64,000 nucleotides of DNA, from positions 43,312,531 through 43,376,530 of the forward strand of contig CM067317.1 of assembly GCA_034231615.1 (NCBI GenBank), written 5' to 3'. The stretch is from Meghimatium bilineatum. Taxonomy: Eukaryota; Mollusca; Gastropoda; Stylommatophora; Philomycidae. The notes beneath the pieces are model-generated. The model made no database searches. It saw only the letters and a program-made list of their open reading frames with translations, and was not told the DNA's origin. Both the position numbers and the translations under genes were made by a program. Below, piece by piece: positions 21,556 through 33,425 of the stretch (position 1 is its first letter; every line of letters starts with the position of its first letter).

Positions 21556-22907
21556 TTCTTTCAAAATGGGATCTTTAGCATACAAAACATTAAAACGGTC
21601 TCAAAACGTGAATAATTTTGTCAAACATAAGCATTTCAAGAGTCTTAGCACTTCATTGTGAAGGAGTTATTGATGAAATGCATTGCATCTTCACGCAACA
21701 ATGCAAGTAACCTAGAATTTGACGCACTGATACAAATCTTGTTTACTGCGTTTATGGCGAATTAAAGAGATTTATGCAGCCTGGCACTCAGATTCTTAGC
21801 TATTGAATGTTGTCCTTGAATGACGCAGTGATTGTAAACACGTTGTTTGCCTTTTGGGTAAATTTTGTTTTAAATGGCTTAAGCCCACAATAGCACACAA
21901 TCATGGATGGTGCTCCATCTGCTGTTGTCGATATTATATTTGATAAAGGGATCGCTTTTTCAATTAAATAATCTGTCAAAACATTGAATATTTATTCACC
22001 TTCAGTGTCTATTGTTTAAGTTCTCAAAAAAAGAGCAGTTCCTCATGGATTTCTTGGTCCATAATGAAACGAACATATACCAATAGTAGTGCTTCACTAC
22101 AATCAACATTGACTCGTCCAGTTGCATTAAGAAATTGTTCGTTTGCAGATAATTACACAAGAAGCTGTCAACACCATTCATTTCATCAATATTTCTTTGA
22201 ACTGTGTTGTTGCTCAAATGATATCTTTTGAGTATATCATATGCAGACTTGTGTATACCTGTTTTAATCCTCTTCCACGGCTAGCACAATAAGCTGTTCC
22301 CCAATAGTATGAGACTTTCCTTTTTTTTGCTTTGAACAATGAGGTATTGTAAGACGCCTGGATCATCATCTCTATTTGAAATTGAAGCAAGCATACTGTC
22401 TACCGTGTTTATATTCTGAGTTTTTAAAATGTCGAGTGATAACTATGTTACACGCCTGAACAGGTGCTATGCGCATGATACGTTGCTGCTTATATGAAAA
22501 CTTGTAAAAACTTGCACATGAACGTAGCACACCTCGAAACAGAAAGGTACTTGATACATTTTATGAAATATAATATATATATATATATATATATTCTTCT
22601 TCTTATCGAACACCGGTAATTGCGAGAGATTAACTCTTACTTCATATGTGCAGTGAGGAGGTTTCATACCCAGGAGGTAATTTCTATGTGTACTATACGT
22701 ATTATGTACACACTATCTGTGTTATATGTAATAAGACATTTAAGGTGCTGATAAATGTTGATGATAAACTGCTTAAATGGGATCCGCTCATGTGAACCCC
22801 CATTTAATTCTCGTGCACCCCCAATTTTTGATCTTGCAGACATTGACCCCATTAAAATCGAAATCGACTCCTGGGGCCCATATAGACTACTCTGGGAAAC
22901 ACTTCAG
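21556..22907 (-). mobile_element. hAT transposon remnant (ZBED5/FAM200-like transposase)
   Basis: The minus strand encodes degraded pieces typical of ZBED5/FAM200-type hAT transposases: HTIGEQLIV (about 22310-22285), LSNNTVQRNIDEMN then FLCNYL and MQLDES (22217-22090), and downstream a TADGAPSM-like phrase followed by a region resembling CVIQGQHSIAKNL and LHKSL (21910-21760). Stops and shifts occur throughout. The 5' terminus at about 22891-22907 reads tgggaaacacttcag, the reverse complement of a hAT-type end (cagtgtttccca), and the sequence inside it resembles the MITE at 49200. The other end was not found. Confidence 0.75.
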
Positions 22908-22984
22908 TAGACAGAGTAAAATAATAGTAATACTCACGTGGGAGACAGGTAATGACGTTCTACTGGTAAACAACTAACACACTA

Positions 22985-24886
22985 TCACTGTCGGATGCCT
23001 ACATGAATTAATATATTATACACAACAAAACACAGAATATAATCATACAATACACAGGACATAATCGACGTTTCGGGCCTTAGGGTCTTTGTCAGGATAC
23101 GCACATAACATACAAACATAAAAATAACACAAGTAGAAATGAATACACAAGAAGCTTGTCTGAGTGAAATATGGTAGTGATATACCGGAAGGATACGAAC
23201 AGGAAGTACACAAAGACGATAATATAGATAATGGAACGAGAGAAACAAAACGATGACATAAATGACGGCAGAAAATGAATATAAAGACAAAGACCAATCC
23301 GACTGGGAACTAAGCAAAATAGTGGTCGGAATTGAGTCCAAATGGCATGATGGTACCCAACTCAAAAATGAGACGATTTTCAAGGGCGTACCTAGATCTA
23401 TCATCGGTGGTGCATGATCTGATGGCAGTGACCTGAATGTCAAGGACACCCCGGTGGCCATCGCCGTTGAAGTGATTGGCCACAGGAGTGAGTGTTCTGT
23501 GCTTAATGGCATGCAGGTGTTTACAGAAGCGGTCGCTCAATCTAAGGCCAGTCTCACCGATATATTGCTTACCGCAGCGTTTACATATGATCACGTAAAT
23601 AACATTACGGTATTCACATGTAAAGGCCTCATCGATGGAGTAAATAGCCTTGGGAAATGAGATGGAGCGCATATGGACCACATAAGGGCATATGTAGCAA
23701 CCACCGCGTGAGCAACGAACAGTACCGAAATAGTCAGGTGCAGAAGACCTGAGGTGGCTGTGGACCAAGACATCCTTCAGATTTTTGTTGCGCATATAGG
23801 CCACCAGAGGTAAGTGGTGGAAAGCTGCACGGATGTCAGAATCAGACTGGAGAAGAGAATAATGTTTAAGCAGGATGCGACAGACAGTCGAGTTATGGGG
23901 ATGGAAGATAAGAACCAGTTTAACCCTATCAGAGGAGGAGGAAGAACACTGGGAATTATTCAAGGTATCAAGGCGAGATAGCTGGCGTACACGGAGCCAA
24001 GCCAATGAAAGAATGCTGTCAGGGAACGAACGTCTGCGGTAGAACTCGATTAGCTCAGAGGATTTGTCGAGAAAATCATCGTCATCGCTACACAAGCGAC
24101 GAAGGCGAAGAAGCTGTGAGTAGGGAAGAGAGTTGCGACAGGCGGGAGGATGAGAAGAAGTGTAGAGCAGAAAACCATGTGCATCAGTGGGTTTGTAGTA
24201 GACTGATGTGCTGAGATAAGGGGGATGAATGGTGACAATGATGTCCAGGAAATGGACAGAGGTAGTGGAAATGTTAGATGTGAATTTAATAGAGGGGTTG
24301 AAATTGTTGATGAAGTTGATGAACCGGGACAGTTCTGTTTCTGTCATGTCAGTAATACCTATCCCATCATCAATGTATCGGTGGAAAAGAGATGGAAATA
24401 GGCATCGTAGGTCGACCAAATTAGATGTTCTAGATGTCCCATGAAAAGACAAGCATAGCTAGGTCCCATCTTGGTGCCCATATCAACCCCACTGATCTGA
24501 TCGAAAAAATGACCATCGAATTCAAGAGTTGAGTGTGAGCACCAGTTGAGCAAGGTGGATAAGAGTGGGAGTAGATACATAAGGATATGGACTCTTGTCC
24601 AGAAAGAACTGCAAAGCCCTGAGACCGTCGGCATGGGGTATAGAAGTGTACAGAGAGCAAACATCAAGCAAAAACAGACGATAGGTGCGGTCAGAAGACA
24701 AATGCACAGAAGAAAAAATGGTCAGGGCATGTTTGGTGTCTTTCAAGAATGAAGGCAGTTGTTCGACTAAGGGCTGGAAAATGCTGTCAAGGAATTCAGA
24801 GTGGCGCTCAGTCGGACAGGAGCAAGCTGAGACAATAGGACTGCCTGGATTCAATTCCTTGTGGATTTTAGGCAGCATATAGATAC
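22985..24886 (-). mobile_element. Penelope-like element copy 1 (RT plus GIY-YIG endonuclease)
   Basis: Three overlapping minus-strand frames form one PLE. 24944-24522 holds MLPKIHK and [11 protein letters not shown] (RT); 24667-24359 holds [11 protein letters not shown], where the PLE copy 2 has Ala in place of Asp; and 24452-23310 (380 codons) starts just before the RT active site RYIDDG at 24363-24380. That last frame also has a Cys-rich segment (RCSRGGCYIC, residues 246-255) and a GIY-YIG endonuclease (VIYVI at 284-288, YIG at 297-299) with the usual RFCKHLHA and NHFNGDGH downstream. PLE proteins copy RNA into DNA at a break made by the endonuclease. It is 5'-truncated at 24886 against LINE-I2 and has two frameshifts in RT. 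Residues after the endonuclease to the stop are intact. Confidence 0.9.
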
Positions 24887-25543
24887 CTTTTATTGATAGA
24901 CAGAGTAACTGCCTTTCGTTGTACACTATTATTGTCATTCTCACTTAAAATTCCTTTCACCTCAGTTTGGGTATGAATAGGTAATCTACTATCCTCTCTC
25001 CAAAGGTTTGTTCTGGTACAGACTTTAGGGGGCTCTCAACTTCCGGCAAATATGCGATGTTTCTACGGAGTCGGCCTAATGGATACGGGGCTGACCTAAT
25101 GGAAAAAGCTATTTCTTTTCAGCCCACATTGCTAAGGTTTGAAATCTTTCTTTCATTGGAAGACTTGACAAGGTGACACTTTTCTAATGTATTAACACTT
25201 TTGTGTCTCTACGTTCACTCAGTATTTTACTTTCCCCATTTTCTCCATCTCTGCTATGGGTATTGATTTTATTGCTCCAATGATGATCTTAAGGGCCTGG
25301 TTGTCCACCTTATCTAGCTCATGTAACGTAGTATTTGATGCTGGACAGATCCAGTGAACTCATATTCCAGGTGTATACCTGAATGCCCCGCTGGTAAACT
25401 TTACTAAGTATTTTCCCATTTGCTCTCCATGTGGTTCCACTTAGTTTTCTCAGGATCACTAAATGGCTTCTGGTCTTTGTTGTTGTTTTGCTGATGTGTT
25501 CACTCCATATGAAATATGATTCCAAGATATGTTGGTTGTTTGT
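24887..25543 (-). mobile_element. LINE-I2 fragment (RT thumb to RNase H linker)
   Basis: Collinear with 50478-51125 of the longer LINE-I2. The minus-strand frame from 25555 includes LRKLSGTTWRANGKIL, matching LRKLSGNTWEASGYIL in the other copy. It begins exactly where PLE copy 1 stops and may be the other half of the LINE-I2 piece at 20906-21303. Confidence 0.8.
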
Positions 25544-25589
25544 CTTCCTTAACACTAACGCTAACCATAAACAATTTATATTTAAATTA

Positions 25590-28500
25590 ATTATTGATCA
25601 TCATCAAGTGCCGTCTCCGCAACGAAGGTAGGCTGCATGGATCTCCAACATCCACTGTCTCTTGTCTTGGTGGTGCTATCAGCTAGACTGTAACCTGTCC
25701 ATCGTGTGATGTTACTCTCCCAGTTGTATCTCTGCCTACCACTTGCTCTCTTCCCTTTGACATTACCTTCAAGTAAGGTCTTCAATAAGCTGTCATGCAT
25801 TTTAATGTGTCCAAAATATTGTATTTGCCTGATCTTTATTTCTCTTAGTAGTTATTTCTCAATATTAAGTGTCTTTAGCACATCTTTATCTGTTTTCTTC
25901 TCTTTCCATGATGTTCTCCCTATTCTCCTATATACCCACGTCTCAAAGGCATCAATTCGGTCTTCTAATTATTTATTTAGTGTCCATGTTTCTGAGCCAT
26001 ACATTAATATAGAATAATTGTAGCATTTTGTTTAAATTATCATTTTTAACTTGTTTGTAATTTGTTTAGATGTTAATATTTTCTTCATGTCATTTAAAGT
26101 ACTTTTAGCCATTCCTATTCTCCTTTTAACTTCTGTTTCAAATCTGCCATCATTTGTGACTATGTGTCCAAGATATTGATAATGTTTTACTTGTTGTAGT
26201 TTCTCTCCATGTATGTTTATGTTTAGCTCTTGTTCTTCTGTGTCTTTGCTGATTATCATAGTTTGTGTTTGTTGGATATTTATATCCAGTCCATATTCAT
26301 TACTTGATTTATTGACTTGATCTATTAGTCTTTGTAGTTCATGTTCACTTTCCGCCAAATGAACTGTGTCATCTGTATATCTAAAGTTGTTTATTATTTT
26401 CCTATTGATCTTGAGTCCTGGCATTACTTCTATATTTTTTATTCTCTGTGTAGATATTAAATTGACTTGGTGCACCCAAGTCTATTGCACCCTTGTCTTA
26501 CCCCTCTTCTTATTTCTATGTATGGTGAGCAGCTGTTTTCACACATTATTGGTGCAGATTGTTTCCAATATATATTTCTAATCACTCTGATATCTTTTCC
26601 ATCTATGCCTATTTCTTGAAGACATTTGATTAATTTTCGTTGTTGGACAACGTCAAAGGCCTTGCTGTAGTCTATGAAGCAAATATAGAAACTTTTTTGG
26701 ACTTCTATATATTTATTTATCACTAGCCGGATACTCAGTATAGCTTCTCCGGTTCCTTTGTTGTTCCTAAAACCGAATTGTTCTTCACCGACCTCCGTGT
26801 CTATTTCGTTCTTAATTCTTTCATGTATTATATTGAGGAGTAATTTAGCTAAATGACTCATTAGACTTATTGTTCTATATATTCTGTACAGTCCACAGCC
26901 CTGGGCTTCTTAGATAGTGATATGAATATTGATGATGTTAGGTCTTTAGGTATGTGGCCTGTTTCATATATGTCATTACAAAGTTCTGTGATAGTATCCA
27001 CACCAAAATCATTTAGAGTTTTTATTATGTTTTATGTTATGTTGTCGGAGCTTGCAGCCTTTCCATATTTATTGCATTTTCTACTTCTGCTTTCAGTATT
27101 GCTGGTCCATCATTGTTGGTTTTTTTGTTCCGTTGGTCGTCAAACAATTCTGTCACATAATCTGCCCAGCTTGTATTTTTGTTTTATCAAATATTATTTT
27201 TCCATTTTTATCTTTAATGCAGCCACTCCCATTTATAGGATTTTTCTTATTTGTGATCAGCCTTATCTCCTTGTGCATTAATTTTGTGTTCTGTTGTATG
27301 GACATCTCCTCTATTTCACTGCATTTTGTTTCTAGCCATTGTTTTTTCGCTGTTCTGCACATGTTACGTATCTCCTTGTCTATACTTGAGTATTTTGGAG
27401 TATTTTTAACTTTATTTCTTTCTGACATTTTCTCTAATATTTTATCATAACGTTTGTTTGTGCTTGGCTTCTCTTATTGGTAAATTTTCATTTGATGTTT
27501 GAATACTGTTCCATAGGCTGTCCCATTTATTGTCTATTTTCTCTTCTGGATTTTCACTTCTGTATTGTTCAATGCACTCTATCATTAGATGTTCATATCT
27601 ATTCCTTACATCTACCAGGTATTTTTGTTGTATGTCTGGTTGTTTTAGTGCTGATGCGTCTATCTGTGGTTCTTGAACTCTTCTGTGTACGATCTTTTTA
27701 AGTTTGAAATGTATTGTGCACAGCACTGGATTATGGTCAGAGTTGATATCTGCACCTGGATTTGTTTTAGTGTTCTGGACACTATTTCTAAATCTATTGT
27801 TGATCATAATATAGTCTATATGTTTCCTCTTTCTGTCTCCAGGGCTTTTCCATGTATATAATCTTTTATTTTCATGTTCAAAGAATGTATTACATATGAT
27901 CATGTTGTTCTCCTCACAGAACTGTATACGTTTCTCATCTGTCATTTCTTGTCCCTAGTCCAAATTGACCTACAATGTTCTTATGTCTTCCTTTCCCTAT
28001 TTTTACATTCATGTCTCCCATGACTATTAAAATGTCTGTTGATTTTACTTGTTTGAGTAATTGTTGTAGGGCTTCGTAATAATGTTCTATTTCTTCTTCA
28101 GTGTAATCTGTAGTTGGTGCATATGTTTGTATAATGGTCAAATCAAAAGGTTTTGCTTTGATCTTTAGCATCATCATTCTGTCATTATATGTCCAGTACA
28201 CGCTGATATATTTTTTTCTATTTCTTTCCTGATCGGTATTCCTACCCTTCGTTCATGAAAATCTCCTCCTGAATGTATAAAACTAAAAGTTTCCTTTCTA
28301 GTGTACCCAGCATCTTTCCATCTTGTCTCTGCTATTCCTAGAATATCTACATCTAATGCTTCTGCCTCCAATATTAAGTTTTCTAGCTTCCCTGACTGGT
28401 GTAGTGTTCTAACATTCCATGTTCCTATTCTAATATGCTGTTTCCTAATCTTTAGATGTTGTTGATCCGTTGCTTGCCTATGGGGTGTATGTGGTAAGTT

Positions 28501-28660
28501 TCCAGTCTTTTCCACTGTTGCAAGCCAATATTCATTCTTATTCCCAGAACTTGCCTCTTGTACGCCCTACACTTTGCTGTTTCGCTGTCTGAGCCGTTGA
28601 TCCATTTAGATTCCTCCGTTTCGCGCGCCGTCACACCTTTCTTTCTAGGGATGGACATTC
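25590..28660 (-). mobile_element. RTE-A, longest copy: endonuclease, RT and C-terminal domain
   Basis: Read from right to left this is a nearly complete RTE/CFDP2-like LINE. The APE-type endonuclease has GTWNVRTL (28402-28425), AETRW (about 28318-28332), QTYAPT, GDMN (28007-28018) and SDHNPV (27724-27741). A linker follows, then RT with FIDYSKAFD (26652-26678), RRGVRQGC (about 26487-26510) and YTDD (26368-26379; most LINEs have YADD). The C-terminal domain has a YLGHI segment and ends near 25600 in Asp codons (atcatcatc). Frames change at about 28190, 27940, 27440, 26470 and 26030, so there is no single long protein and it is inactive. Pieces of the same family occur at 1-655 and 6148-10575. 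Confidence 0.9.
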
Positions 28661-28753
28661 CCTATTGTTGCCTTTTGGCTGCCTCTTTTCGAAGAAATTC
28701 TACGCTGTGAAATTAACCATTAACTGGAATAGTAGAGACGACATTTTCTGTCT

Positions 28754-29307
28754 GTATCGAAGATTCAGACGTATCGAAGATTCAGACGTATCGAAGATTC
28801 AGACGTATCGAAGATTCAGACGTATCGAAGATTCAGACGTATCGAAGATTCAGACGTATCGAAGATTCAGACGTATCGAAGATTCAGACGTATCGAAGAT
28901 TCAGACGTATCGAAGATTCAGACGTATCGAAGATTCAGACGTATCGAAGAAACAGACGTATCGAAGATTCAGACGTATCGAAGATTCAGACGTATCGAAG
29001 ATTCAGACGTATCGAAGATTCAGACGTATCGAAGATTCAGACGTATCGAAGATTCAGACGTATCGAAGATTCAGACGTATCGAAGATTCAGACGTATCGA
29101 AGATTCAGACGTATCGAAGATTCAGACGTATCGAAGATTCAGACGTATCGAAGATTCAGACGTATCGAAGATTCAGACGTATCGAAGATTCAGACGTATC
29201 GAAGATTCAGACGTATCGAAGATTCAGACGTATCGAAGATTCAGACGTATCGAAGATTCAGACGTATCGAAGATTCAGACGTATCGAAGATTCAGACGTA
29301 TCGAAGA
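28754..29307. repeat. 17-bp minisatellite, 32 uninterrupted units
   Basis: Unit gtatcgaagattcagac repeated 32 times with no length change over 544 bases; only one unit differs (gaaac for gattc near 28948). Since 17 is not a multiple of three and the unit has no plus-strand stop in any frame, all three plus frames stay open and give the same 17-residue repeat; the 225-codon frame 28665-29342 is this artefact. It starts about 90 bases from the 5' edge of RTE-A. Confidence 0.97.
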
Positions 29308-30632
29308 GTTCGCGAATCGGAAAAAAAAACTTGAATAATTAACACTTCACCTATAATCGACTAAGAACAAAAATAACAGATCCAACAGGTTGGAACTAAA
29401 TTTGGCATCACACTGCCACCAGCAATACGCTAACCACACCATTGAAACCGCGTAATCCAGAAAACACATATGGAAACACGTCGTCACATTACGGCGAAGG
29501 AAAGTAAAAATAAAATTATTGATAAATAATTTATGTAATATTTAGATGAATTAATCCTAAAAAAAGCAGAGAGATATGGGTTCCAAACAATAAATCCAAA
29601 TCCTTCTATAGAACAAGACTTGCATGCTGATCTCATACGGTATCACATATTCTGACTAATACAACTGACAATTTATTGCTTTGCGCATACTTTGTTTTAC
29701 CAGCAAATGAAAAAAAAAAAAGAGAGACTGAGATAAGCCAAGATAATTTACATTGCGTGAGATCAGCGTGCAAAAGTATCCTAGAGTTGAACATGTTGTT
29801 TGTCTATACTAGTGAAAATTGGTTCAATATGGGAAATCCCGAAGGTAAGGGTAATGTTTATTGACAATCGTCTCTTAGAATGACGCGTTCATAAGTCCTG
29901 CTAGTATTTCTAGATGTTTGTGAAGGGACCTATAGTCGGTGAGTTGACAATAAATAAAAGAGACGTGTTGAAACTGCTTGAAGCACCCCAGCAATATAAT
30001 GCCATGTTAATGGTATTGGATCAAAGAGCATAAGTCCATGGACCGCTGGATCAGCAACCAACCAAACCAAGCTAGCTAGGTAGGTAGTTAACGAGTTTGC
30101 CTCTCTTTTGGAAAGGCATGCTCCTTTCAACCAGCAGAAAACAAAGTCCAATTAGGTTATATCAGGAAACACTACCATAAAATATTAGAGGTGACAAAGA
30201 CCCCAATTTAAATTTATATCCACCAACCAATCTTCTTAAAGAACCACTGTTAGAAGTGGGGACTGTGATTGATGTCGAATCCAGTCAGCGATTGGAGGAC
30301 GGGGATAACAGGGGAGGGTGGTTCCCAGCGTATAAGACGTGTACTGAAAAAAAAGGTAAACATGATCTGAAAGGCACATTTGAGTTCCGTGCGTTTCGGT
30401 GGTCAGCCTTGGTCATTTTTTCTTTGGCAAGAGACTCCAAGAATATAAATAGTGGCCAACGAAAAAGACAACAATAATAATTTTTAAAAACCTAATGAAT
30501 GAAGTCTTGATTAATTCTGGACAGATGTCATTTACTGCCGAATGTCTCGGATTGAGAGTTCAAACTTAGGTACACCCCCTCCTTTAGAAAATAAAGACAT
30601 AACATTTAGTACTAGGGTAAAAGTATATATCC

Positions 30633-30669
<37 letters not shown>

Positions 30670-31261
30670 CATATATTTTTTTTAAAAAACACCACCATTA
30701 TTAACGGGCTTGTACCAAAAACAAATATGTAAAAATCTCCTAGAATTGCAGGAATTGTGAATGAAAAGTAGAAAATTGCCTTTTTTAATTAACTACAATC
30801 CCTACAGATGATGTGTCCATGGCCCTGAACGTGGCACAAATAAGATTGGATGATGGTGCAATGCAGCAAGGAATGTTTTTTAACCTCATATCTCCAATAA
30901 TCCGTTAAAACAGTTAGTTAGGCAGACCCCTTGTATCAGTAACCCACTAAAACCTGCATTTTATAGTAACATCTAAATACTAATCGGGAAGGCAGAACCC
31001 TTATGGAGATAAAGAGTTAACAAGCGAGCCAGAGGAACTATAAGTATGCATACCCATCTTGTGCTATATGGAAGTGAGCACCTATAAATTTGCCCATAGC
31101 ACAATAGCGTCGGCTCCAAAACATTAACTTGTGCTCTGAGTATGACTATTTCTGTGCGTATGTTTGTGTGAATTAATGTGTAGATAACGTGATCCGCCAT
31201 CTTGTATGCTGACATCAAATCTCAAATCTTTGTAACACATCACGGCATATTGCGAACCACT
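29308..31261. other. Unassigned 2-kb stretch
   Basis: AT-rich single-copy-looking sequence with an (AT)n tract at 30636-30665. Several frames of 60-80 codons exist on both strands but none has a recognised domain. I see no repeats shared with the rest of the window. Confidence 0.45.
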
Positions 31262-31265
31262 AACC

Positions 31266-31320
<55 letters not shown>

Positions 31321-31395
31321 GTCGACACAGACACACACAGAGACACAGACAAACACACACACACACACATATGTACATACACACACACACTGTCT
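31262..31395. repeat. (TA)n and (CA)n microsatellites
   Basis: About 25 TA units at 31268-31317, then imperfect (CA)n with cagaga variants to 31391. Confidence 0.95.
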
Positions 31396-32015
31396 TTATA
31401 GACCTTGAAGTTACAATTATTAAGACGCTATATCTTTCCAGTGGCAACATATGGTTGTGAGATGTGGGCAATAACATATGTAATGGAAAAGGTTATATTA
31501 GTATTCGAAATGAAATGTTATAGTAAGGTCCTAAGAATATCATAGACAAATAAACGCAGACGTCTGCGAAGACCTGAATATAGAAGACCACCGAAGACGG
31601 ATGTGTTGGGCCATTGGCGCAAATAAAACGGCAACACAACGGATTTCCAATCTCTGGACTACATTCAACTGGAAAATTTGTAGAACCAGTGTCCTGTTAC
31701 AAGAGAAATCCAGCAGGAGTTTGAGAACGAACGCTGAAGAAGAAGAAGAACATAGAAGAACACCGGCTCCTCAAAACTATCCAAAAAAACGCACAAGGTA
31801 ATATTTTTGGGAGATATAGAGATACATAATGGTTTAGAAAGATTGATCATGGAGGGGAAAGTTCCAGGGAAGAGAAGAAGAGGAAGATCAAGACTACGAT
31901 GGGCACATGCAATTGAAGACATTCTGAACATGCCACTATAAGAAAAAAACTGGACAGTTTGCACAGAACCGAGAGGCAGTGAGGACAACGTTCTGTAAAA
32001 GACATCACATGTAGA
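31396..32015 (+). mobile_element. RTE-E 3' part, interrupted by SINE-B
   Basis: Left piece 31396-31593 reads a degraded post-RT segment (FPVATYGCE, AFEMKCYSKVLRIS-like). The right piece 31752-32015 reads the C-terminal domain (LIMEGKVPGKRRRG, then RLRWAHAIEDILNM). The same family at 46370-46830 lacks the SINE, which confirms that the two pieces belong together. Stops are present, so it is inactive. Confidence 0.8.
31594..31751 (+). mobile_element. SINE-B copy inside RTE-E
   Basis: About 158 bases beginning aagacggatgtgttggg and ending in a (GAA)n tail. Flanked by atagaagaccaccg (31580-31593) and atagaagaacaccg (31752-31765), a 14-bp duplication with one mismatch. The paralogous RTE-E at about 46513 has this site once and no SINE. 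Confidence 0.85.
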
Positions 32016-32263
32016 TAGAGTTGATATTCACGCATTGAATTTGTTGAAAGGAATATATCTATTCAATATGGCCTCATTGCCAATTGTGTATTTCCGTGAT
32101 TCAATGTCTATTGTGACTCAGCACATTAGTGTTAACAGATCAGTGTTAACAGACCGAATCGTGCTAAAAGATGAACACAGCGTATTTGTGGTTGAAGGGG
32201 GTGTCTAATGGAAGCAAATATGTTGTAAATGTTATAATAATAGTACTTATGTAAAACACATTT
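32016..32263. other. Unassigned spacer
   Basis: No coding or repeat content recognised; a small internal duplication of cagtgttaacag/agtgttaacag occurs at 32128-32152. Confidence 0.4.
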
Positions 32264-32805
32264 CAATGATTTTTACAATTAGGACACATACTATCAGACT
32301 GTAGGGTATTGGTATGAAAATACATATAACAGTATACACGGCAGTTTAATCGTTTCAACCTTAAGGTCTTTTTCAAGAAAACACAAGAGAGTGAACAAAA
32401 AGTAAAAAACATTTTAAAAAATGAAGGCACTATCACAAAATCATTAAACGGCAAATATTTAAGCAGCAGAGACATCTAATGTAACAATGATGTACGTATA
32501 CACAAGCATTGTCATGCAGTTCGCGAATTAACAATATGGGGAATGTTCTTATGTTTCAATGATCGAAATAAAAACAACTATGACCGAAGACAACATGAGC
32601 GACAACACAACGACATCACCACCAAAATCTAAATAAAAGAGTGGTCTGTATTAATACCAAATGGCTTAAATTGAAATATATAGCGATTGTAAATGGAGTA
32701 TCTAGGACTATCATCTGTGGTGCAAGATCTTATTGCAGTGACCTGAATGTCATTCACACCATGATGACCAGAAGCATTGAGATGCACCGCCAAATGAGAA
32801 AGCGA
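32264..32805 (-). mobile_element. Penelope-like element 3' end (copy 3)
   Basis: The minus strand from about 32800 reads a degraded end of the PLE protein (HHGVNDIQVTAIRSCTTDD-like, then NRYIFQF) and continues into the 3' UTR with the family's phrase aaggtctttttcaaga at about 32363. Compare 23310-23460 and 40700-40860. It faces copy 4, which lies in the opposite orientation 120 bases away. Confidence 0.75.
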
Positions 32806-32924
32806 TTTATCAACGACCTATAACGATATGACATGAAATATAATGATGAAACTGGAAAATGATTGGGTGGCCGTCTCTGCGCAACTTATGTGTGCCATTA
32901 ACACGCGATTGCTTGTTCTTACCG

Positions 32925-33425
32925 CTGTGCATTTCAGTGACGTTAGTCATCGTAGTTTCCGTGACATTCACGTCATTGTAATAAGACCTTACACCACAGG
33001 CGATAGAGCTCGATACGCTCTTGAAAATCGCTACATATTTCAGTTTGGTACCCTACAGCCATTTTGTCTTAATACAGAAAATTCATTAATTTAGATTTGG
33101 GTGGTCGGGCCTTTGTTGTATTGGAGTTCATGTTGTTTTCGTGCATAGTTGTTTATATTTTTCTCATTTCCCATATTTTTAATGTATTTCTCGTTAAGAA
33201 TACTTGTATACAGGCACATCAATGTTACCTTAGATACCTATGCTGTTAAATATCTGCTATATAATACTTTTGTGATATTTCCTTTATATTTACTGTTTTT
33301 ACTGTTTGTTCACTGTTTGTCTTTTATTTTGTTGAAAAGTCCAGTTGTAAATGTCTTGTATATTGTTGTCTGTATTGATTCATACCTATAGTCTGATAGT
33401 ATATGTGTTTATTGTAAAGCTGATT
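32925..33425 (+). mobile_element. Penelope-like element 3' end (copy 4, inverted)
   Basis: The plus-strand frame 32843-33094 ends in DIHVIVIRPYTTGDRARYAL and then ENRYIFQFGTL, the last 60 residues of the PLE protein, followed by a 3' UTR whose end (tagtctgatagtatatgtg, about 33389) is the inverse of 32286-32304. Together with copy 3 it forms a diverged inverted repeat with arms of about 500 bases. Confidence 0.75.

Noticed and set aside
23310-24452. 380-codon PLE frame as an active gene
   Set aside because: The frame starts only just before the RT active site; the upstream RT lies in other frames and the element is 5'-truncated.
25700-28660. Plus-strand frames of 60-140 codons
   Set aside because: Antisense shadows of the RTE-A endonuclease and RT.
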